Positions 1 to 9,660 of a DNA stretch of 64,000 bases are shown here, one piece after another. The position numbers and the translations under genes are program-made. The stretch lies in the NCBI RefSeq assembly GCF_012489685.1, contig NC_080045.1, positions 11,805,648 to 11,869,647 of the forward strand. Direction: 5' to 3'. The notes under the pieces are model-generated. The model ran no database searches, was not told the origin of the DNA, and saw only the letters and a program-made list of their open reading frames with translations. This DNA comes from Lotus japonicus (lineage: Eukaryota > Streptophyta > Magnoliopsida > Fabales > Fabaceae). Numbering within the stretch: position 1 is the first letter of the stretch; the number at the start of each line of letters is the position of its first letter.

Positions 1-1
1 C

Positions 2-410
2 ACTTGTACCGTGGCCAAAGACGCTTGGGAGATTCTCAAAACTGCTCATGAGGGAACCTCAAGAGTGCGTATGTCAAGGCTCCAAATCCTAACAAAATGA
101 AGGAGGATTAGTCTATTACATAATTCCACATGAGAGTTCGTGATTTAGCTAATAATTATTTTGCTTTGGATGAACAAATGTCAGAAGAAAAGCTTGTGAG
201 GAAGATTCTCAGATCTCTTCCTTAGAAATTTCATATAAAAGTCACAGCTATCGAAGAGGCTCAAGACATTAGCAGTGTCAAAGTTGATGAACTTATTGGG
301 TCGCTTATGACTTATGAAATGACTCTGAATGACAGACCTGAGAAGAAGAACAAAAGCATTGCATTTGTATCAAACGCTGAAGTTAATGAATGTTCTTGCC
401 ATGAACATTG
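2..410 (+). pseudogene. Degenerate Ty1/copia gag (UBN2-type) fragment
   Basis: Translating the plus strand gives a recognisable copia gag region: WEILKTAHEG near the start, then MRVRDLANNYFALDEQMSEE, KLVRKILRSLP, VTAIEEAQDIS and VDELIGSLMTYEMTLN, in the order usual for plant Copia gag (gag_pre-integrs/UBN2 type). The frame shifts around position 107 and has several in-frame stops (for example near 129, 141 and 222), so it is dead. It runs off the left edge of the window. On its right it is cut by GC-rich sequence that looks like an LTR of another element. The element class is clear; the lineage is not assigned. Confidence 0.8.
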
Positions 411-414
411 AGAA

Positions 415-1000
415 AGGGTGTAGTCCCTAGAGTGGAGAAAGATTGCACTTAGAGAAAGAAAGTTAGAGAGAGAAAATAACTGAATTACATGTGTTATTTA
501 GGCAAATAAGTCAAGAGTCCCTTACAAATGGTAATCGCTCTCTATTTATAGTAGAGGAGCTTGGCCTAACATGCGTAATTGCCTCGATTTGGCCTGTTGG
601 GCCTCGTTGGAGGCCCAATCTCCAGGCTGGGCGACCGCCGCTTGGCGGGTAACCCCTGGGCGTAGGCCCCCTATGGGCTCGCCCAGTCCACCAGTCCACA
701 AGACACCGCGCACGAAGCATGAGGGCTAAGTGTGTCTAAAATATCAAACAACTAACTACAAACACAGTTGTGCTAAAATATTTAAGGCGTCGACATGGCG
801 TTTCAAGGCAGTAAAACTTCGCAAATCCACAAGTCCATGAGCGGCGGTCGTGGTGAGTTTGGCCGATACGCTTGAAGGGTGATCGTGGTGAGTTTGGTCG
901 CCCTATGCGTTGACATGTTAGAGAAGCGGAAACGTTAGCATATCTTTGAAATCTCAACTGCCCCTTTCGAAACGTCACTCCACGTCATAAAGTCACGGAA
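415..1000 (-). mobile_element. Probable LTR of a minus-strand gypsy element
   Basis: This GC-rich stretch interrupts the copia gag. Read on the minus strand it has a good TATA box (TATAAATA at 550-543) followed by a pyrimidine-rich leader, as in an LTR promoter. A motif reading ACTGGGCGAGCCC on the minus strand (about 662-690) recurs near 40.83 and 40.94 kb, so it is a dispersed family. Its place to the left of a minus-strand gypsy pro-RT fragment fits a 3' LTR. Exact borders and the partner LTR were not found, so the extent is approximate. Confidence 0.45.
543..550 (-). promoter_or_regulatory. TATA box inside the probable LTR
   Basis: A consensus TATAAATA lies on the minus strand inside the LTR-like region. 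Transcription would start about 30 bp further left. It is a sequence match only. Confidence 0.4.
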
Positions 1001-1146
1001 CTCGAGCCAATCATGCATAATAACTACACGCCGCCTGCCCTTCACACACTGCTCAATGCGGCCTCTCTCTTTCATCATTATGGGGCACGTTCCCCCACCA
1101 ACTATCGTGGCTTCTCACACGTCCTTTCTTATTCCACCTTCGAGCC

Positions 1147-1153
1147 TATAAAA
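1147..1153 (+). promoter_or_regulatory. TATA box of the antisense transposon ORF
   Basis: TATAAAA lies 234 bp upstream of the ATG at 1381. It is followed by a pyrimidine-rich leader and a 5'-UTR intron (see the next entry). A CCAAT-like motif lies near 1007. The ORF therefore appears to have its own RNA polymerase II promoter, pointing opposite to the host element. Confidence 0.5.
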
Positions 1154-1380
1154 TCCCCATCACTCCAATCATTTACTTCTTTTACAAACTTACTCTTTGC
1201 TCCTTATTCTTCCTAGATATCTCCGGCGAACCCCTGCTCTTGTGCCGCTGCGACTTACTCCCCTTTCTCCACCTTTGCTTGCTTTCCCAGTGAGTTCCCT
1301 TTATCCATTTTGCTTTTACTTTCGTTATTTCACTCCCCTTTTGTGTTTTTCACGCCTAACTGATTCTTGTGCAGAAGGAA

Positions 1381-2501
1381 TGAATTTTTCCACCGTCGAA
1401 AGGAGAGTGGCCCGACTTTTTCCACGCTTCAATACTGAGAATGCCAGGGAGAAACGTCAATGGCGTGGAGGTGAGGGCGAGGGGGGACAGTCGCCCCTGA
1501 AGAAGAAAATGGTTGAATCTTCCCAACCTGAGCGCGACGCAACTGTTCAGCGGGGGATGGGACTCTACACCAAAGTCTCCTCCTCGCCAACCGTTTCCGC
1601 CGACGATTTTCCAAACTCAAATGACTCCGACAGCCCACCGAGACCAGCTGCAACCTCCGAAGTCAACCGCCGACCCTTGTTCTCCAAATCAAGGAGTCGA
1701 CCCCCAAAAAAAAATCTCCCAACCATGGGTGCAAAAGAAAGTTCTCCAGTCCGGCCAAACATCCTTCTCGACCCCATCAACCTCATTGATTTTCTGCTCT
1801 CCGGAATCTCCCGCGAATACCTTGAAGAGGAGGTATTCAGTAAGAGTATCGACGATGCTGCCCAGGAATGTGTGGCGTCAATCCTGCATGTCGGGTGCAT
1901 CTTTGCCCACGCCTTCAAATAGTATGGGAACTTGGGTGAAATAGAAAAGCTCCGAGCCGAGAATGCTGAACTTCACATCGCCCACTCCAAGTGCGGTGGG
2001 CAAATTGACAAGCTTGTGACGGCCATGGCGAAGGAGAAATCCAACCTTGAGAAGAAGCAGAACCGGATGGGAACCGAGATCGGCGACGTCAAGATCAAAT
2101 TGGCCGATCGAGGCCAACAAATCATTGAGCTCGAGACGATTTTGAAGGAGAAGGAGGAACAGGCGGCGCAGTACCTTGCCGCCAAGGACGCTGCCCTGGC
2201 CGCCAAGAATGAGGAATTTGACTCCCTGAAGGATAGGCTTAGGGCGAACGAGAAAGAGCTCGCCGAGGAAAAAAGGAAGGCTGCTCAGGCGAGGGCGGCT
2301 GTCGTGGATGCCGCCTTTGAGCAGCGCGAAAAAGGGTTTGACTTTGCCAAAGATCAAGCCCAACAACTATTCCCCAATAACGAATTTAGCCCGATGGGGA
2401 TGCTAAAGGAAATTACCGACGCTGGGCTAGTCGGGCCGGATGATCCGCCATGGTTTGCTCCGAAATTCGGTGCTCCTGGCGATGACAACAACAATAATTA
2501 A
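1381..2501 (+). pseudogene. Transposon-borne coiled-coil ORF with one in-frame stop (probable antisense aORF)
   Basis: The ATG at 1381 follows a likely 5'-UTR intron (donor GTGAGT near 1290, acceptor TTGTGCAG just before 1375). The reading frame stays open to 2501 except for one TAG at 1920-1922, giving about 373 codons. The first half is Ser/Pro/Arg-rich and low in complexity. The second half is strongly heptad-like (KLRAENAEL, EKSNLEKKQ, ELETILKEKEEQ, AANKEEL-like runs), so a coiled coil is expected. It ends with a hydrophobic segment, FPNNEFSPMGMLKEI, and an Asn run. It resembles coiled-coil proteins annotated as 'putative gypsy-type transposon' in plant genomes. It lies antisense to the neighbouring gypsy pro-RT fragment, as the additional ORFs of Tat-lineage elements do. 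The stop looks like a single CAG-to-TAG change, so inactivation may be recent. Function unknown. Confidence 0.55.
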
Positions 2502-3083
2502 TGTAGTTTAGCTTTCTTCCTTGCTGCTTTGTAACCTTGGTGCTCCCTTAGTGCATTTTCTAGTTTTATTTCCTGCGCTATTATCTCACGCGTTATAGTT
2601 TTGACTGAATTACGTTTAACGACTTTAAATGTGTGAGGGTTTAACTAGAACTTTTGCTTGGTGTATTTCAACCGAGGCTTAAATCACACATGATTTGCAA
2701 ATACAAGTTTTTGTATTTTTACATTTTATGGACGCCTCGTTAAAAAACTCCCGAGATAGAGAAAAAGAGTGTGTCTTTATTTTTCGTCCTTACCCTTCAA
2801 AGCTCCCAGCTCGCCATGTCCTGATGTCGCCACCCTGTGCCTCCAGCTACAACAACTCCCCCAGATTCACATCCTTCACTCCTGAAGTGCTCGCCTTCCA
2901 TTCATCGCTCTTGGAAGACAATCTTCCTCGTTTTGACGTGTTTCTGCTGCCCCATTTAAACCCATTTTTCTGCCGCCAACCCGCCTTGGGTGCTTTGAAC
3001 CTCCTTTTCTCCTTTACGGTCTTGACCGCCCCCTACTTTAATGCCTTGCCCTTTCCTTGGCCTTTTTGGCATTTCTCTTGAGG

Positions 3084-3607
3084 TACTGGCGGCTTCACCC
3101 TGGGAATTCCCCACTTCGTTGGATCCTTTCACTCCATTCGAAGAGATCCATGTTGCTGCTTAACAACCTTTCCAAGCGCACCTCTTGCTCCCCGGTGAGT
3201 TTGTGCCCAATCGCCAAAACTCCCCGGCTAAGCTGTTGTTCCTCAAACTCTGCAATTAGGCTTGCCCAGCGTTCCTCCACTGCGGAATTAGTGAACTGAC
3301 CATCTTTTCTTGTCCTTCTCGAGTTAGGGAGATCCTGCCAAACCTCGACCTCGTAACATCTATGCCCGACAACGCCTTTCTTCCCATACAAGCTCAAACA
3401 GTTATTGTAGCATTCCCTAGCCCGCCTCTTGTCGATTGTGAACCTTCCTATTTTTCCGCTATTCAGCGGGTACTTGACCGCCAGGTGAGCTGTGGAGATC
3501 ACCGTGCATAGGCGATTCAATGTGTTACAGCTGATGATCACGTTGTAGAAAACAACCACCTGTAAAACTAGGTACCTTACCCGCAGCACCTTTGCACTCT
3601 CGTCCAA
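3084..3607 (-). pseudogene. Ty3/gypsy protease-to-RT linker fragment
   Basis: The minus-strand translation contains the plant gypsy pattern downstream of the protease: FYNVIISCNTLNRL, then AVISTAHLAVKYP-like sequence (TVISTAHLAVKYPLNSGKIG), RRARECYNNCL, and later the start of the RT linker (GEQEVRLERLLSSNMDLFEW). The order matches Tat/Athila-type elements. The RT, RNase H and integrase that should follow to the left are absent, so the element is internally deleted. Together with the antisense ORF (1381-2501) and the probable LTR (415-1000) it forms the remains of one minus-strand element. Confidence 0.75.
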
Positions 3608-4450
3608 ACCAAAAATTGTAATTGTTACTTATTTTGAGCTTTCAGGTTAGTTTCTTACTCATTTTTATTTTATTTTTGTTATTTATTTATTGAGTGCACT
3701 ATTTTTATTTCTTATTTAGTTGTGTTGTAGTGTGAGCCTCCTTACCTTACATTTGAGATTGATTATACTATTCATAGTTTACACTAAGATTGGTAATTGA
3801 TATTTATTTCTTAAATTTATATTTTTAGAAGAATCATGAAAATTATATATTCAATTACAAAATTAGAATTGTATGAAAATATAAAAAAATTATTATCGAC
3901 CACTTTCGGTAAGTAATATAAAATATTGATCGACGAATCACCGACGGTAAAAACCTTCCAATGACTTTTTAAAGTGGTTAGTAAAGATTAGTGACGAACC
4001 CAATACCTAGGAAAAAGGAATCACCGAGGAGAGTAAAGCATGGAACTTGAAGGTGTGTCATGCGAAAGCGTGGTGGGACCAAGAGGAAGTTGATGACGAT
4101 GGCAGTTGCGGTAAGAGAGACGGTCATGAACGCCACCGCCAGTACTTTCAGCAAACAAAGACAACATAATAGAAGAAAGCTCTGAAAAGACAATGACAGA
4201 GCATAACACGTAGCAAAAAAATGAGAAAATATTATTACAGATGCTACTTCATCAACTTCCATTTAGAAACGGACAAAAAATGACAAACAAACACAATTTC
4301 CACACGTTAAAAGAATTTCCAAGTCCATAATCACTCGCTTTAAAAAAGACGAACCCTAATCGCATTCGCACAATCGCGCAACTAAGCCAAAATTAAAAGT
4401 AAAAAAATGGAAAAAGCAATGCCGTTCTCCTAATTATTTTCGCTTCATTT
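3608..4450. other. AT-rich intergenic region with possible CACTA remnant
   Basis: No supportable gene. Around 3890-3990 there are short repeated motifs such as ATCGACGAATCACCGACGG and TAGTGACGAACCC that resemble subterminal repeats of CACTA transposons, but no terminal CACTR was found. The last 100 bp lead into the promoter of the next gene. Confidence 0.4.
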
Positions 4451-4451
4451 G

Positions 4452-4458
4452 TATATAA
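4452..4458 (+). promoter_or_regulatory. TATA box of the CAND-type gene
   Basis: TATATAA lies 143 bp upstream of the ATG at 4595 and predicts a leader of roughly 110 nt. It is the only good TATA motif in the proximal region. Confidence 0.55.
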
Positions 4459-4594
4459 CTCCGCCTAGAGCTAGAGATCACAACTCACGAGCTACGACGT
4501 CGTTTTAAAATTCCAAATTCTTCAAAATCGCAATCATCTTTGTATCGTCTTCTACAGATCCCTGATTCACTTCGAAATCCTTCCACCGTCGACG

Positions 4595-5917
4595 ATGGCC
4601 AAAACGGCATCCGCCGCCGCCGTCTTCCTCCTCCTCCTCCTCTTCCTCGCCACCCCCTCCACGGCGGAGATCAAGTCCCTCACCATAACCTCCGACACCC
4701 GCCCCATGATCCTCTTCGAGCAATTCGGATTCACACACACCGGCCACGTCTCCATCGCCGTCTCGGAGGTCTCGGTGGCGGCCTCCGCCTCCGCCTCCCA
4801 ACCCGACCCCTCCCGCCTAGGGTTCTTCCTCCTCAGCGAGGAGTCGCTCATCCAAGTCGCGATTGAGATCCAGCAAAACCCTTCCTTCTGCGTCCTCGAT
4901 TCACACTACATCACCCACCTCTTCACCTTCCGCGACCTCTCGCCGCCGCCATCGGCGTCGTTCAACCGCTCCTACCCCGTCACCTTCCCCAACGAGTTCA
5001 GCCTCTTCTTCGCCAATTGCGCTCCGGACACCTCCGTCTCCATGGCCGTCCGCACCGAGCTTTACAACCTCGACAATGACGGCTCCCGCGACTACCTCTC
5101 CGCCGGGGTAACCCGCCTGCCTACACTCTTCTCCGTGTTCTCCCTCGCCTACCTCGCCTTCTTCGCTATCTGGGTCTACATCTGCTACACCAACCGCCGC
5201 TCCTTCCACCGCATCCACCTCCTCATGGCCGCGCTCCTCCTCATGAAGGCACTCAATCTCATCTGCGCCGCGGAGGACAAGCACTATGTGAAAGTCACCG
5301 GCACCCCTCACGGCTGGGACGTCCTCTTCTACATCTTCCAGCTCATCCGCGTCGTGCTTCTCTTCACCGTCATTGTCCTCATCGGCACCGGCTGGTCCTT
5401 CCTCAAGCCATTCCTTCAGGAGAAGGAGAAGAAGGTCCTCATGGTTGTCATCCCCCTGCAGGTTCTCGCCAATCTCGCCTCCGTCGTCATTGGCGAGACT
5501 GGACCCTTCATCAAGGATTGGGTCACCTGGAACCAGGTTTTCCTTCTGGTTGATGTCATTTGTTGCTGTGCTATCATCTTCCCCATTGTTTGGTCCATTA
5601 GGTCCCTCAGGGAAACTTCCAAGACTGATGGCAAAGCTGCTAGGAACTTGGCCAAGTTAACCCTCTTCAGGCAATTCTATATTGTTGTCATTGGCTACTT
5701 GTATTTCACTCGCATTATTGTCTTTGCCCTCAAAACTATCACGGCTTATAAGTACCGGTGGGTCAGTAATTTCGCCGAGGAGGCTGCTAGTCTTGCCTTT
5801 TATGTTGTCATGTTCTACATGTTTCAACCGGTGGAGAAGAATGAGTATTTCGTGCTCGACGAGGAGGAAGAAGAGGCGGCAGAGCTCGCGCTCAGGGAAG
5901 AAGAATTTGAGCTTTGA
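4595..5917 (+). CDS. Lung seven-transmembrane receptor family protein (CAND6/7-type, GPR107-like)
   Basis: Intronless 440-residue protein. Residues 1-24 form a signal peptide (Leu-rich core, A-rich end). Residues 25-175 are a lumenal or extracellular domain with an acidic and aromatic mix and two Cys (about 99 and 142). Seven hydrophobic segments follow at roughly 176-198, 206-225, 244-266, 281-301, 311-335, 356-380 and 394-411. The C-terminal tail is acidic (DEEEEEAAELALREEEFEL). This layout and motifs such as HRIHLLMAALLLMKAL, GTGWSFLKPFL and KWVSNF-like sequence are those of the Lung_7-TM_R family, which includes Arabidopsis CAND6/CAND7 and animal GPR107/108. Members are linked to Golgi/endosomal trafficking and were proposed as G-protein-coupled receptors; the plant role is not firmly known. 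The first half is very rich in C-ending codons, unlike the AT-rich flanks. The ATG is the first after the TATA box and gives a full-length protein. Confidence 0.93.
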   Translation: MAKTASAAAVFLLLLLFLATPSTAEIKSLTITSDTRPMILFEQFGFTHTGHVSIAVSEVSVAASASASQPDPSRLGFFLLSEESLIQVAIEIQQNPSFCVLDSHYITHLFTFRDLSPPPSASFNRSYPVTFPNEFSLFFANCAPDTSVSMAVRTELYNLDNDGSRDYLSAGVTRLPTLFSVFSLAYLAFFAIWVYICYTNRRSFHRIHLLMAALLLMKALNLICAAEDKHYVKVTGTPHGWDVLFYIFQLIRVVLLFTVIVLIGTGWSFLKPFLQEKEKKVLMVVIPLQVLANLASVVIGETGPFIKDWVTWNQVFLLVDVICCCAIIFPIVWSIRSLRETSKTDGKAARNLAKLTLFRQFYIVVIGYLYFTRIIVFALKTITAYKYRWVSNFAEEAASLAFYVVMFYMFQPVEKNEYFVLDEEEEEAAELALREEEFEL

Positions 5918-7142
5918 AAGAATTTCAGCTCACCCTCTTTGTCAACCACAGGTATCAGATTCTCCCATGACTTAAAAATTGCTACTGCTTTTGTGGATCA
6001 GCTGTTCAAGTTTGCCGCCAGTGCATTATCATTCTATTATACATGACTATACTTTGTTTTCTAGTTTTTGTTTGCAATGTTGATAATGTATTGTGAGGAA
6101 TTGAAGAAAAAGTTTACTTGAGAAGCTGTATGCTCAGTTGCTGCTCAGTTATTTTGGTACTGATCATTGTTCTTTGAATTTCAATTTTACATATTCACGC
6201 TCTTCTTGATTGTATAGTAAGGATGAACACTACACAATGACTTGATTTCACACTACAAACCTTTAATTTGTTGAGGGGAGAGTTATATTTAGAGCTAGTG
6301 AAGTCTGTAATTTAATAGAGTACCTTTTGAATAACTTGCCAAGATCTTTGCTCAAACTCCAAGTACCTTAGAGACGTGTATTCTTATTTCCTTCTTTTCC
6401 TTAACATTCTATTCTACTGTTTGAGACATGACTATACTGGAGTAACTGGACTACTGCCTATATTCTAGTCTGTTTTTTTTTTTGCAGTTGTAGTTATTAA
6501 TCATAGCCACCTAACTATTCGTATGTTAAATTGTGTGTGTCTTGTTCCCTGTTTACACCTGGTCATTTTTCTGAAAGATCTGCTATAAGTGCTGATGTTT
6601 TTAGCAGTTGAAATACAATTTGGGCAGATGCATACAAAATGGATGGTTTGTGAAGAGTTCCCTCCCTCTTGAAACCTCAATTTGATCAAGTTGCTTTAAG
6701 TGTTTTGCCTCTCATCATCAACTTTCCTACACTCTTTTTGGCATCTTAAATTTATCTTCAACAGTATGAAACTATGAATTGCATGCCCATAGAGTGATCC
6801 TTTTCTGTTTGCACTTTCTCAGCCTTAAATGCGTGAATGGAGAGAAGTGAAGCAACTAGCTGTCGCTTATGATGTAATGTGGGTAGGAGTTCGTCAGCCT
6901 TAGACGCTCAAATCTAGAATTTAGCTTTTGTTTCGAAACACAAGCTAAATTCTAGAAGTTAATTGATGCAACCCACCAGTATATGGTTTTTGAAAGCATG
7001 CAATACACTTTATAGTTATACGCGATGGTAGTACACATGATTACTCTAAGTATGAAAACCCGTGTGGACTATTTCATGCATCTATATTCTTTTGGTTTTA
7101 AAGTCAACGTATGTTATTGCCATCATTTAACTGCCATGATGA
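5918..7142. other. 3' flank and intergenic DNA
   Basis: The 3' UTR of the 7TM gene is followed by AT-rich DNA without a supportable gene. The only marked structure is a 44-bp near-perfect palindrome at 6913-6956. Confidence 0.6.
6913..6956. repeat. 44-bp near-perfect palindrome
   Basis: The arms TCTAGAATTTAGCTT and AAGCTAAATTCTAGA are exact reverse complements. The centre TTTCGAAA is also palindromic, so only one base pair in the whole 44 bp is mismatched. It could form a long hairpin. No TIR or target duplication marks it as a transposon. Confidence 0.7.
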
Positions 7143-9660
7143 TTTTCTTTTGATAAGCTGGATAAAATATATTAAATGAAGTACAAGGGTTACTTCAACC
7201 CAATACAAGTAGGAACCAAGAGAAAGAAAAAATAAATGTATCAACTTTACAATAGCTAGATCAATGATCACCAACTAGCTGATAGTACCCACCACCTCCT
7301 TAGAGAAAGACTAGGAAAAGTGCTTCATTAAAACCTTACCAGGAAAAACCCCCTTGGGAAAACCTAATGAAGTAAAAGAAGTACACAAATCTTAATTGAA
7401 ATCTCCAAGGAGGACTATATAAAATAACACAACTAGTAAAATGACTAATTTTAGCTGCTCAATACAAAACATCAGGACAATGCAGTAGCCAAAATTCCAG
7501 TAGCAAACTGTGTAGTTAGTAAGCCTTCAAATTCCTTCCAAGCAAGATCGGGTATCACTCCAGGATCCAACCTCCAAGCATGTCTGATACCCAAAGAAGC
7601 CCCACCATCATGATGTGTTCATTGTACAACAAACATGACATGCTACTTTGATCAAGCCATCACAATGAAACATTGCAGGACCCACGAGCATCATGGTATC
7701 CATTCCACGGCAAAAAATCCATCAAATTCCATCCCACAGCATGCCTCCCAGCGTATATGCTAGCATCAATCTTCCAAGAAATTGTTCCATCATGCAAATA
7801 GGTCCTGCAAATTCAAAACATCTAGAACCAGGCAAAAAATGAGTGACATTACAAACATGAGAAACATGCAACTGGTTCGCTATACCACTCTGAAATTGCA
7901 TGGATGAAATTTCTATGCTTTGCTCTTAGCCACAACCAAGCTTTCAGTTTGATCTACTCAAAAATCTGTATAGGTTGGACATCTTCCCCTCTAAAAAATT
8001 TACCATTTATGCCCACCCACAAATGCCATATATTTGCTAGCCAAACCACCAAGAGCCCCTTCCTGACTGAACCAGAACCAACCCAAACAAATTGCTGCAA
8101 GTGCTCCTTAGCAGAAGCTGGAAGAACCATGAACCATCCCAGCCAATTTTTCACAAGAGCCCAAATCTGCCATGAAACTGAGCAACAGAAAAATAGATGA
8201 TTCGTTGATTCCTCATATTGTAAGCACAAGGGACAAATAGAGCTATCAATAGCAACATTCCTTCTCATCAAATTTGTTCTAGTTTGAACACGAGCAATTA
8301 AAACTCTCCACCCTAAAGCAATTGCGTTCGTACAGGCTTTGCCCACAAATATCTGAATACGACATCCTCATCCGAATTGTCAAAATCCATAAGCAGAGCT
8401 AACAGTATAGATCTCATTCCCTTCCTTTATCCAACACCACGAATCTTTCTTTCCCCTCACCAAACTTACAAAAAAAAAATGCGTGACATTACAGAGAAAC
8501 ATGCAACTGGTTCGCTATACCACTCTGAAATTGCATGGAGGAAATTTCTATGCTTTGCTCTTAGCCACAAGCTTTCAGTTTGATCTGCTCAAAATCTGTA
8601 TAGGTTGGACATCTTCCCCTCTAAAAAATTTACCATTTATGCCCACCCACAAATGCCATATACTTGCTAGTCAAACCACCAAGAGCCCCTTCCTGACTGA
8701 ACCAGAACCAACACAAACAAATTGCTGCAAGTGCTCCTTAGCAAAAGCTGGAAGAACCATGAACCATCCAGCCAATTTTTCACAAGAGCCCAAATCTGCC
8801 ATGAAACCGAGCAAGAGAAAAATAGATGATTCGTTGATTCCTCATATTGTAAGCACAAGGGACAAATAGAGCTATCAATAGTAACATTCCTTCTCATCAA
8901 ATTTGTTCTAGTTTGAACACGATCAATTAAAACTCTCCACCCTAAAGCAATTGCGTTCGTAGGGGCTTGCCCACAAATATCTGAATACGGACCTCCTCAT
9001 CCGAATTGTCAAAATTCATAAGCTCCTCATAAGCAGAGCTAACAGTATAGATCTCATTCCCTTCCTTTATCCAACACCACGAATCTTTCTTTCCCCTCAC
9101 CAAACTTACAGAAGAAATAATCTTCATAAGTTCCTGCCACTCACCCTGCAAATTGCCACCCACTTCAAATCTCATAACCAACTATCATCATTTCACGACC
9201 CCATCGATGTCACCTTATCCTGTTGCTGCTCAGGTATACAATACAAATCAGCAAATTTCTCCTTAAATTTACCCCACCATGCCAGTCTTCATTCCAAAAC
9301 TGGATATCATTTCCTTCCCCAACCCTCCTACTCACACAACCCTCAAACCAGTAGCCAGCCGCCTCCCCCGCACAAGATTTAATTAAATCCCTCCACCAAA
9401 TAGAAGTCTTTGAAGTTGCCCCATGCCCATATTTTACAGATAAAACTTGACACCATAACTGCTCTCTCTATTATGAAGAAATCGCCATCTCCACTTTCCA
9501 AGTAAAGCAACATTAAATTTCTCTAAATCTCGAACCCCAAGGCCACCCGCCAATTTTGGTTTACAAATTTGGGACCAACTCACCCAACAAATTCTCCTGT
9601 CTTCCTCCCCACCACCCCATGTTTTTCTTACTGCACAAGGGTAGTGTGAGCTAAAATCTT
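7143..9660 (-). mobile_element. LINE (L1-type) 3' portion, decayed and internally duplicated
   Basis: Reading the minus strand from 9660 down gives RT C-terminal sequence (VSWSQICKPKLAGGLGVRDL, FNVALLGKWRWRFL), then the zinc-knuckle domain of LINE polyproteins (zf-RVT: WRVLIARVQTRTNLMRRN, CPLCLQYEESTNHLFF, CSVSWQIWALVKNW), then an RNase H-like region and a 3' tail ending near 7143 in an A-rich run. Frameshifts and stops are frequent. The zf-RVT part is present twice in tandem. The 5' part of the element is missing, as is usual for truncated LINEs. Confidence 0.8.
7840..9110. repeat. About 640-bp direct tandem duplication within the LINE
   Basis: The segment starting at about 7840 (GTGACATTACA, then AACATGCAACTGG) recurs starting at about 8481, and both copies end with the same run (CCCCTCACCAAACTTACA at about 8454-8471 and 9095-9112). 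The two copies differ by scattered substitutions and small indels, including a 9-bp block (TCCTCATAA) present in one, so the duplication is not recent. Confidence 0.8.

Noticed and set aside
2695..3299. Plus-strand proteins downstream of the antisense ORF
   Set aside because: They lie over or next to the minus-strand gypsy fragment and contain no motif; they are shadows of a retroelement.
3880..3990. Complete CACTA transposon
   Set aside because: Only CACTA-like subterminal phrases are seen; neither terminus nor target duplication was found.
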